A stretch of 18,423 nucleotides of DNA from Cephalothrix simula (lineage: Eukaryota; Nemertea; Palaeonemertea; Archinemertea; Cephalotrichidae). The first letter of the stretch is position 1. The number at the start of each line of letters is the position of its first letter. The stretch covers positions 1-18,423 of the forward strand of contig JAXIUW010224729.1 in the NCBI GenBank assembly GCA_035591015.1, written 5' to 3'. A program made the translations under genes and the position numbers. The notes below the pieces were generated by a model that was not told where the DNA came from, did not search any database, and saw only the letters and a list, made by a program, of their open reading frames with translations. Below are positions 11,923 through 18,423 of the stretch, piece by piece.

Positions 11923-12500
11923 GTCCATTATTGAGTAAATTTTTTAAGGTTAGCTCATAATTGTTATGTAATACGACACTATTATTTGTCACTATTTAAA
12001 TACATGTTAAAATATCAAAGAAGGCTATAATTTTTGAAAAATATACTGCTTTTTAGATAACTGTATTGGTGACTTCATTGATCTAGCACGCAACTAGAAA
12101 AATTACATTGGACTTCGTGTAAAGAAAAATACCCTACATAATTTGTTGGATAAGTGTTATTGTAAATTAAACCCAATATCTTCGTGTAATTCTCATTAAA
12201 ATGATGCGTGTCTCACGTATTTCAAAAACAGAAGGGTGTGCATCATTTCCTGACATCGTAGTCCAGTTTAATTAGTAAAATTCCATTTTCTTCTGAATCA
12301 TCATTTTTAAAATGTTTTATCCATTTCACCGTAAACTAGCGCGAAGACCTTACGAGATGTCTTTAAAACAGTTAATTGTACGCTACATGCAAGGTCGAAT
12401 GGGCACCATGAAATCTCTTAAGGAGATGCTCATCCACGATTATATGAATGTTTAAAATTTTCAACCATTTTTAAAGATAATTGGGAAATCCTCTAACTTA

Positions 12501-12514
12501 GTTGCCATAGCAAC
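12501..12514. promoter_or_regulatory. RFX X-box-like palindrome
   Basis: GTTGCCATAGCAAC differs at one position from the idealised RFX X-box palindrome GTTGCCATGGCAAC and keeps both half-sites. RFX factors are conserved across animals and drive genes of ciliated sensory neurons. The site is intronic, so it could be an enhancer element of this gene. A 14-base near-match is strong for a motif, but function is inferred. Confidence 0.45.
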
Positions 12515-12521
12515 CATTCAG

Positions 12522-12536
12522 CACCTTATTAAGGTG
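12522..12536. promoter_or_regulatory. Palindromic CACCT/AGGTG pair
   Basis: CACCTTA (12522-12528) and TAAGGTG (12530-12536) form a perfect inverted repeat around one base, seven bases after the X-box-like site. CACCT pairs are typical of two-finger-cluster ZEB-type repressors and related to Snail E2-boxes. Closeness to the X-box suggests a compact composite element. Confidence 0.35.
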
Positions 12537-12752
12537 ACAAAGATAATACGTGCCTTAAAATTTAGTGGACTGGATAGGGCAGTAAATTTTAACCAGTAGT
12601 GATTCAACTTTCTTAATGACTTTAGTGACTGCGAAGACCGCTGGAGACCAATGGCTATGGGGAATAGCTTTCTTCTAAATGAATTTTTGAAACATGCTTC
12701 TAATTTTCAGAAAAGCCATTCTTCATCCACAGCCATTTTATTTTAGTACCAT

Positions 12753-12800
12753 GAAGACAGTTCAGTAGTATTAGATTTTGTGTTTCAAAGAACTGTCTTC
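12753..12800. repeat. Perfect 11-bp inverted repeat with 26-base loop
   Basis: GAAGACAGTTC (12753-12763) pairs perfectly with GAACTGTCTTC (12790-12800). Pairing does not extend usefully outward or inward, so the stem is shorter than the roughly 20 pairs or more of an animal microRNA precursor. Kept as an unexplained hairpin. Confidence 0.5.
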
Positions 12801-14410
12801 CACTTTGATCTTTTTATAATGTAAGAACCTTTTATCATCAAATAAATCTTGGTCAGACGTATTTTTAGATGGGAACTAATCATGCCATAACAAAATGACC
12901 AAACCTTTTCTTTGCCTTATAGGGCTTCAAACGTTTTTTTGTAAATTAGACAGAATTACTGGTTTATTCTCCGGGCTTCGGAAATAATTACTTTTATTTT
13001 TTTTATATTTGATATCATTCTTTGTGGTTTTGATCACTTTTGTGTGGTATTTATGTGACGTAGCCCCTTCTTTGATGACAGGTAGTCTTAACTGCGGATG
13101 TGAAGCAGAGCCAACGTATCCCTCAGCTGCTAAATGCGGCTAACGTTTTGACGATGAAGATTATTTAACCTCTGTCGATTTGCTACTCATTCTTTTGCCT
13201 CATCAACGCCAATTAATAGAATTAGTGTAAGACCACTGGTCATCTTAATTGGCAAAGTTAAGGATCTTAGCGTCTTAGCTCTGGCTTGTGTTTCAAGGAA
13301 TTTTGCGCTAATAATCTATGACAGATTCTGCTAATTAGAAGAATTGATATTTTGACCGCTGTCTCCTTAATAGTTTCTTCACATTCATTAAAGATGGTTT
13401 TGGAGCCACAGAGACTGCTAGAGGTCATCTTGACCTTAGTGCCCAGAGTTTTCTAGGGTTCTTAAAAACCAAAGAAGGAGTAACAGGACGATATTTGTCC
13501 ACATTTGTCAATATATTGATTGAAACAAGCATTAATGACTTTATAATGAAGATTTTATGCAGATTTTCTTCTACTTCAATCCTGGACATTGCAAAAATTA
13601 AGTATCCTAAGATAGTTTAGTTACTTTTGACGCCATAATGGATTTTTATATGTTTTAATTTTTGGTTGATGCCTGATTGACGCAGAGGCCAGAAATCTTC
13701 CCTAATGTTGTTACAATTCTATTACTTTCCGAAATGGTCAAATTTTATCAAGGAGAAAGGAAAATTCAATTTTCCAGTAAGAAAAATCTCTTAAACATCT
13801 TAAGCTACATTTATTCAGGACCCCGGGATGTCCCTAGTTAGTATGCCAATTCTGCGTCCATGGGACTAAATTAGCATTTCAGACCCCAGTTAAACGACAA
13901 CGATATATCATGACATGTCTTTGTAGATTTGAAATAAGGATGAACACTTTTATTGCGCTTTTACAAAAAGATTTCAAATTGGTTAAATTAGACCTGCATC
14001 TTCGTATATTACCAATTTATCTTTTAGCAAACCACTGGGAGTCTTGACACGAGACAGCAGATCATGTAGTCTCAGTGTTGAATAGCAATAGGACTTGATT
14101 GGGCTCCCTTGTGGTTACCCTTAATGTAACTGTCCACACATAGGATGATATTTTATCAAAATTAAGCTCGACTTTTCATTAAATATTTCAAATTTAGCTA
14201 ATATGGCAATATAGTTTTGAAGATTTATGTAATTTTTAGAACAATTAGATGAGATTTTATACTATTGGGTGTAATTTAAATCATTTACGAATATATATGT
14301 ATTAAGACCCTGATATTTTAAATTTTTTATAGTGTCACAATTTAACTATGATTAATTCAATTTGATTCAAAGTCATAGATTTTAATTTGGGTACATTGAT
14401 CTCTTTTCAG

Positions 14411-15185
14411 AGCCATATAGTTTTATCTGCGGAACTTGCAAGTCCACGCTCAACTCAGCATGGAGTCTGGTGCAACATGCTCAAAATTCTCATGGGATGA
14501 AGATATATATTGAAACTAATAATAACAATAATGGACTTTTGTTAAAGCCTGCGCCAAAATCTGACGTACCCCGGCATAAAGAGGGCGAAAAGCCCATTTC
14601 ATCATCTATTCCCCTCATATCAACGTCATCATCCATATCACCAACCAAGCCATCCCCACGTGACCCTCCTCATCATCTGATGGGGTTAGAAAACCTCCCT
14701 CATCCTCCCCACCCTTATATGTTCCGATTTCCTATGGCGGACCGCCAACCATTGAGTCAGATGAATCAAGTGCCATTTAGCCGTCCCCATGGCCCTGACT
14801 TCAGAATGGATCTTTTACCTGACCCATTTCACCAACGGATCTCTATGCTTGGATTCCCACCGGGAATCGAACCACCTCCACCAGGGGCGTTTCATCATCC
14901 CTTTGAGCGCCCACCAAGACCGATAGGATTAGGATCAACATCAGTAGACCATGCTTTGGATTTCTACTCACAACGTCTTCGCCGGTTAGCCGGAACTAAT
15001 TCAACGAGTCCATCACAGTCGCCGTCTCCAGCCTGCAAGAAAACACCCCCTTTCTCAGCTGGCTCGAGTATGCCTTCAACGCCGACAACAAACTCGAATG
15101 AGAAATCAGGACAAGAGTCACCGTCGAAAGCCGTTCCGGCGCCCCCAAAGCTTAAAGCTTGCGAATTTTGTGGAAAATGCTTTAG
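14411..15185 (+). CDS. BCL11 homologue, exon with finger 1, linker and first half of finger 2
   Basis: Starts with the last two bases of a split Glu codon and ends with two bases of a split Arg codon before gtaagt (15186-15191). It gives residues 138-394. Finger 1 has ligands C143, C146, H159 and H164 (C-x2-C-x12-H-x4-H) and ends in LVQHAQNSHGMKIYIE, almost identical to BCL11A; the usual Phe after the second Cys is Leu (150). Residues 170-310 are Pro/His/Ser-rich and probably disordered, with a run of five Asn. YSQRLRRL (322-329; bases 14965-14988) fits [FY]SxxLxx[LY], the motif by which BCL11 proteins bind COUP-TF nuclear receptors, and LAGT follows as in the family. The exon stops inside finger 2 (CEFCGKCF, C387 and C390). 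Retaining intron 3 would stop translation at once. Vertebrates encode this whole region in one exon, so this split is an extra intron. Confidence 0.93.
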
Positions 15186-15532
15186 GTAAGTATTTATGTT
15201 AGAAATGACATTCTATTATATTTATACTTATCTGTCTATCGGAAAAATCGATTTGTTTTAGCTTGGTGAGCGTACAGGTATGTTTTCCAGAAAGGTCACT
15301 GTATGTAGATATTTAAGGGGCTCTTGTGTCCAGCATGTGACATTTAAGATACCTGTCCGAAATGTATCTCACCCACGTTATCAATACTTGTATTAGATTT
15401 TTTAATGCTTTCGAACGAGAAAAATGAATTTTCTAACGTGTTAATTTGCGTTTGTCGATAAACATCGAGGGAATCTTCGCGTTAAAGGTATGGCAATGTA
15501 TTAAATATCGATTTACACGTTTTATTTTTCAG
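15186..15532 (+). other. Intron 3 (347 bases), inside zinc finger 2
   Basis: Donor gtaagt at 15186-15191 and acceptor ttatttttcag ending at 15532. The join restores an Arg codon and the finger CEFCGKCFRFQSNLIVH, so the boundaries are firm. Nothing else is recognised in it. Confidence 0.93.
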
Positions 15533-17252
15533 GTTTCAAAGTAACTTGATTGTGCACCGCAGATCTCATACTGGCGAAAAGCCTTACAAATGTAGCCTTT
15601 GTCCCCATGCGTGCACCCAGGCATCAAAGCTGAAAAGACATATGAAGACGCACATGAATAAGTCGCCATTCTCGGCTATGTCCCTGGGGTCGAGCTTGTC
15701 TGATGGGTCAATGCCTTCGACGAGCAGTACACCAGATTCGCATATGTTGAATAATAGAGAGGATCGTGATAGCAACATTGACGAAGAAGATGACACTGAA
15801 AGTGAGATGGAAGAAGAGGAGGATGAAGATGAAAAAATGGAAGATGCAGAGTCTGAAATGAAAGAAGAACCTGAAAATTTAACTAAAACTGAAAAGAAAA
15901 AGAAAGAAAATGACAGACATTCAGATGAAGAGTCAAACGACGGATTTGACAATGACACTGATGCGAAATTACGCGAACGCGAAAGTCTCCTAAGTGAAGT
16001 GATGGAGAAAACAGGTCTGAACACTATCGCACCTTATCATGAAGCTTTTCAAGCCGCGTTGGCTGAGAACTCGCGTAACCCTGACGCCTTAACTGAAAAC
16101 GGATTCAAAGAAGCCAAAGAAAGATTTGAGAGGAGTCAAGAAATGCGAATCGGAACCGTGCCAACTTCACTTCACGATCCGCGCAGCCAGTTTCCGTTTC
16201 ATCCAGACTTAGCCAAACGTATCAAGCTTGAACCGGCGGAGCATTTAGCAAATATGGAGGCCGCGATATTTGCGCACCAAAATATTTGGTTTCCACCGAG
16301 TGCAACTCCGCGGGAACTCTTCTTGGCTCACCATCCAATGGAAGCGGCGCATCATTCCCATCCTCACCATCCTCATCAACCCCAAAGTCATTCTCAACCA
16401 AGTGCCTTGAGTTTTCCGGAGGGCATCAAGCCTACGACACCGATGAGCCCGAGCTCAGTTTCTTCCCAGCAAAATATCAGACGTGATCGTAACGTAAGAA
16501 ATGACACCTGTGAATACTGTGGCAAAGTCTTCAAAAACTGTTCAAATTTGACTGTACATCGGAGATCACACACCGGCGAAAAGCCATACAAATGTGAGCT
16601 TTGCTCATATGCTTGTGCTCAGAGCTCAAAATTGACGCGCCACATGAAGACTCATGGACGCCTAGGAAAGGATGTATACCGATGCAAATTTTGCAATATG
16701 CCCTTCTCGGTACCCAGCACGTTAGAAAAGCATATGCGGAAGTGTGTTGAAAATCAACATGGACAGAAATACCTGGAACGGGAAACAAATGTTAGTTCAG
16801 CAAGCTCGGTTGGTTCTGTTGGCTCAATGATGAATGACCAAGTCACAAGTCTCACGAATCCTATGAGTTCAGCTTCTTCGCTGCCAAGTCCGATGTCTGA
16901 TCCAAAAAGCATCTTGTCGATGGGTTCTATGGTACCCGAAAAGTCTTTAACCGACAGTTTTGAGCATCAAAAAGCCATGATGGCTATGGGAATGATGGAA
17001 CAGAACTCTTTGATTAATCCTATGGGCGTCCCTGACGATAATGCACTAGACAAAAAGTCGTTGTTTATGAAAGATTCGAAGACCCATGACGCTAAGTCAA
17101 TATTTGGTATCCATAATGAAATGAGTTTGGAGCAGAAAGCGTTGTTCGGAATGAACAACCATACTGGTGAACGGTCAAAAGATATCTTGTCAATGAACTC
17201 TGATCCGAAGCCTTTTAAAAGTGAATTAATGTTAGGCCAGAATACATGCTAA
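15533..17252 (+). CDS. BCL11 homologue, terminal coding exon: fingers 2-6 and C-terminal tail
   Basis: Residues 395-967, stop TAA at 17250-17252. It completes finger 2 (H403, H407) and, after the TGEKPYKC linker, finger 3 (C415, C418, H431, H435). A Glu/Asp tract follows (about 471-509), then a block resembling vertebrate BCL11 (about 546-579, with EAFQAALAE) and KRIKLEP (623-629), whose IKLE fits the SUMO consensus. A His-rich stretch lies at 661-682. Fingers 4 (C721, C724, H737, H741) and 5 (C749, C752, H765, H769) are nearly identical to BCL11A. With finger 6 (C779, C782, H795, C799) they form the DNA-reading module that binds TGACCA in vertebrates. Finger 6 uses Cys where vertebrates have His. 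The 168-residue tail after it, Met/Ser-rich with repeated K-[SA]-hydrophobic motifs, is absent from vertebrate BCL11A, which ends shortly after finger 6. Nuclear repressor. Confidence 0.95.
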
Positions 17253-17265
17253 CTAATTCTAGTAT

Positions 17266-17293
17266 TAATTATATTATTGATGAAATATAATTA
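17266..17293 (+). repeat. AT-only hairpin just after the stop codon
   Basis: TAATTATATT (17266-17275) pairs perfectly with AATATAATTA (17284-17293) across eight bases, starting 14 bases after the stop. A further direct copy of TAATTATATT follows near 17304. All pairs are A-T, so stability is low and chance in AT-rich sequence is possible. Confidence 0.35.
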
Positions 17294-17446
17294 TGGATCT
17301 CTTAATTATATTCTCCAAATGAAACTGCTCAGGAAAATGACCTAAATATATAAAAGATGTAATATATTAAAATATATATTAAGACATATAAGATAGTCAT
17401 ATATAAAGATTCATTAGGAGAATAGAATATTCATTATTGATACAAA

Positions 17447-17465
17447 AAGGTCACCCCCTGACCTT
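17447..17465. promoter_or_regulatory. AGGTCA-N5-TGACCT inverted repeat
   Basis: AAGGTCA (17447-17453) and TGACCTT (17459-17465) are perfect inverted copies around CCCCC. In DNA this is an inverted pair of nuclear-receptor half-sites, the class of words COUP-TF recognises. In RNA it is a compact seven-pair hairpin with a C5 loop in the 3' UTR. Which form matters, if either, is unknown. Confidence 0.4.
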
Positions 17466-17554
17466 AAAATGAGTGCTATATAGATTAAATTTATGAGGTT
17501 TTAGGCTGCTCAAAAAGTTGGCCACTCATAGAATATACTTGTATATCTGCATTT

Positions 17555-17595
17555 AAGGTTAATTTTAATTTCATAATAAATTAGTAATTAACCTT
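17555..17595 (+). terminator. Proximal poly(A) signal AATAAA in the loop of a 10-bp hairpin
   Basis: AAGGTTAATT (17555-17564) pairs perfectly with AATTAACCTT (17586-17595). The 21-base loop contains AATAAA (17575-17580). A moderately U/G-rich stretch, TCGTCTGTCTCTG, follows near 17600, and a T-rich one near 17650-17666. Use of this site would give a 3' UTR of about 350 bases lacking all the microRNA-complementary units downstream. The signal is canonical; its use is inferred. Confidence 0.45.
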
Positions 17596-17685
17596 TAACT
17601 CGTCTGTCTCTGAAACCCTTTAAGTTTCGATTTTAAGTGTTGAATTGATATATTGTTATTTTTTCATACAGCATATCGCTCTTTT

Positions 17686-17705
17686 AAGTGAATTCAGTGT
17701 GCCAT
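17686..17705 (+). promoter_or_regulatory. miR-183/263/228-family target site 1
   Basis: GTGAATTC (17688-17695) and GTGCCAT (17699-17705) are complementary to the 3' part (GAAUUCAC) and seed (AUGGCAC, positions 2-8) of the miR-183/miR-263a/miR-228 family, as I remember those sequences. The three bases AGT between them face five unpaired microRNA bases, giving a central bulge that would favour repression over cleavage. The base after the seed match is G, so this is a seven-base seed site. Confidence 0.7.
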
Positions 17706-17741
17706 GAATGAGGTAGTTTTTTGCATCTCAAAACAATATTT

Positions 17742-17761
17742 AAGTGAATTCAATGTGCCAT
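17742..17761 (+). promoter_or_regulatory. miR-183/263/228-family target site 2
   Basis: Same layout as site 1, with the seed match GTGCCAT at 17755-17761 followed by A (eight-base seed site). The only change among the four cores is here: the unpaired bulge reads AAT instead of AGT, so it does not touch either paired segment. It starts 56 bases after site 1. Confidence 0.7.
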
Positions 17762-17784
17762 ACAGAGGTGGTTTAAAACCCTTA

Positions 17785-17804
17785 AAGTGAATTCAGTGTG
17801 CCAT
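17785..17804 (+). promoter_or_regulatory. miR-183/263/228-family target site 3
   Basis: Identical to the core of site 1, with the seed match at 17798-17804 followed by A. It starts 43 bases after site 2. Sites this close often act together in animal 3' UTRs. Confidence 0.7.
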
Positions 17805-18010
17805 ATGAGGTCCTTATACCCCTCAAATATTATTATTGTGTGTTTTTGATAAATGTAGAATAAGGTTAGGTTCTTTAGACGTTTTATTATGTTACATTAT
17901 GCTGTATTTTTTAAAGCCATTAAAGGCATATATGTGCTGCTATCTTAGATGATAATATAAATTTTTATTTTGCATGTTGTTATTTTAAAATATATATATT
18001 TATCTATATT

Positions 18011-18073
18011 TGGCATTTCAATGCCAGTCACGCATCATCCCGCATCTTAATCATTACTAAAGGAGTTAGTAAT
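18011..18073 (+). repeat. Two consecutive perfect hairpins in the distal 3' UTR
   Basis: TGGCAT (18011-18016) pairs with ATGCCA (18021-18026) across four bases. ATTACTAA (18053-18060) pairs with TTAGTAAT (18066-18073) across five. They lie between the third and fourth microRNA sites. Role unknown; they could structure the UTR. Confidence 0.45.
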
Positions 18074-18157
18074 ATTACACATCATAAGGGCAAATGGCTT
18101 GGGGAATCCCTTTTTAGGCTCTCTTGCTTTTTCATGCAGCATATTATTGCTCTTTTT

Positions 18158-18177
18158 AAGTGAATTCAGTGTGCCAT
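18158..18177 (+). promoter_or_regulatory. miR-183/263/228-family target site 4
   Basis: Identical core inside the second copy of the duplicated block, seed match at 18171-18177 followed by A. A decayed unit (TTTAGTGATTTC, 18212-18223) lies after it in the place matching site 2 and has lost the seed match. Confidence 0.65.
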
Positions 18178-18346
18178 AATTGAGGTATTTTTTTGCATCT
18201 CGAAACAATATTTTAGTGATTTCAAAACCCTTAATGCTATCCCAAGAAAAAATATTTCAAAAACCTTTGAAATTATTAAAGCAAAATTACAAAGAAGCAG
18301 TTTATAAAAATCGTTAGGTACTGTACCGTAGTGAACTCAACGGGTT

Positions 18347-18354
18347 TGTATATA
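18347..18354 (+). promoter_or_regulatory. Pumilio-type element TGTATATA
   Basis: Exact match to the UGUANAUA word bound by PUF-family proteins, which repress or localise neuronal mRNAs. It is functional only if the transcript extends this far. The word is not rare in AT-rich DNA. Confidence 0.3.
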
Positions 18355-18375
18355 CGGTATATTTGACGGGTAAAA

Positions 18376-18382
18376 GTGCCAT
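18376..18382 (+). promoter_or_regulatory. Seed-only match for the same microRNA family
   Basis: GTGCCAT without the GTGAATTC partner and outside the repeat block. It would be a seven-base seed site if the transcript reaches here. A single seven-base match can arise by chance. Confidence 0.3.
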
Positions 18383-18423
18383 GAAAAAGGTATATTGCAC
18401 GAGTTGCTTATATTCAACGAGTC

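Larger units (their letters stand above)
3572..14410 (+). other. Intron 2 of the BCL11 homologue (10.8 kb)
   Basis: Bounded by gtaagt (3572-3577) and an acceptor ending cttttcag (AG at 14409-14410); the flanking exons join in frame through a split Glu codon. I find no gene, tRNA or known microRNA precursor on either strand. The small extra exon that vertebrate BCL11A has between these two exons is not recognisable. Besides the elements listed separately, there is a local duplication of TCCACTGTTACTTGCGCTG (6757-6775), repeated at 6903-6929 with an 8-base insertion. TGACCA or its complement occurs about 17 times by eye. The long stretches 3894-5040, 5114-6690, 8020-10390, 10460-11440 and 12801-14410 are otherwise featureless AT-rich DNA apart from scattered motifs and small palindromes. 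Confidence 0.85.
17660..18233 (+). repeat. Locally duplicated 3' UTR block with four copies of a 20-base core
   Basis: Block 17660-17747 is repeated at 18128-18219. Both run from TTTTTCAT-CAGCATAT through GCTCTTTT, the 20-base core, GAGGT, TTTTTTGCATCTC and AAACAATATTT. The likeness continues to AAAACCCTTA (17775-17784 and 18224-18233), with about 27 bases missing from the second block. Two more cores lie at 17742-17761 and 17785-17804. All four cores are followed within 3-6 bases by GAGGT, so the original unit was longer than the core. The core has changed at one base in one copy, while the flanks differ by many substitutions and indels. Confidence 0.85.
17253..18423 (+). other. 3' UTR and downstream DNA of the BCL11 homologue
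   Basis: Very AT-rich DNA without a convincing open frame. Candidate poly(A) signals are AATAAA at 17575-17580 and ATTAAA at 17919-17924 and 18275-18280; which is used cannot be told from sequence. It holds the four-copy microRNA-complementary unit, several perfect hairpins and a Pumilio-type word TGTATATA (18347-18354). Because the repeats are complementary to a microRNA in the sense direction, I infer the transcript normally extends at least to about 18180. The end of the transcript may lie outside the window. Confidence 0.6.

Noticed and set aside
12753-12800. Possible miR-7-like precursor, because the minus strand begins TGGAAGAC.
   Set aside because: Only the first eight bases match as remembered, and the stem is 11 bp with no extension.
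15584-16024. Long serine-rich open frame on the minus strand.
   Set aside because: It is the antisense shadow of the Glu/Asp-rich tract of the real exon.
17686-17705. A minus-strand microRNA gene, since the reverse complement of each core looks like a shortened miR-183/263 sequence.
   Set aside because: No matching second arm for a precursor hairpin is present next to any copy, and the middle differs from real family members. Sense-strand target sites explain the pattern better.
17707-17718. TGAGGTAGTT resembling the start of let-7.
   Set aside because: It is the sense sequence rather than a target, the match stops after ten bases, and there is no precursor hairpin.

Overview
This is eukaryotic nuclear DNA, AT-rich (by eye about one third G+C), with spliced genes. 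It holds the 3' part of one gene on the + strand: the invertebrate homologue of the zinc-finger repressors BCL11A/BCL11B (CTIP1/CTIP2; the Drosophila homologue is CG9650). Three exons with good splice sites (3161-3571, 14411-15185, 15533-17252) join in one frame to give 967 complete residues and a stop. The first exon, which in this family carries the start codon and a short basic NuRD-binding peptide, is not visible, so the gene is 5'-partial. The organism cannot be named. The single gene, the extra intron inside zinc finger 2 and the His-to-Cys change in the last finger fit a non-vertebrate, probably a protostome.

Layout: 1-3160 is the end of intron 1, with a GC-richer SINE-like repeat at about 145-510. 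3161-3571 encodes the N-terminal CCHC finger. 3572-14410 is a 10.8 kb intron with no gene. It contains a fold-back (MITE-like) element, a cluster of TGACCA motifs (the known BCL11A target word) in two inverted pairs, a near-perfect RFX X-box, and several perfect inverted repeats. 14411-15185 encodes finger 1, a proline-rich linker with the COUP-TF-binding motif, and half of finger 2. 15533-17252 encodes the rest: fingers 2-3, an acidic tract, fingers 4-6 and a repetitive Met/Ser-rich tail. 17253-18423 is 3' UTR and downstream DNA.

The most interesting signal is in the 3' UTR. A 20-base unit occurs four times, nearly unchanged, inside flanks that have diverged. Its sense strand is complementary to the miR-183/miR-263a/miR-228 microRNA family at both the seed (GTGCCAT) and the 3' end (GTGAATTC), leaving a central bulge. 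A fifth, seed-only match and a decayed unit lie further on. A proximal AATAAA in the loop of a 10-bp hairpin lies upstream of all these sites, so choice of poly(A) site could include or remove them. The inferred picture is a neuronal/sensory repressor under strong control by a sensory-organ microRNA, with possible RFX input and autoregulation through intron 2. Homology and complementarity are read from the sequence plus remembered family sequences; the regulation is inference.
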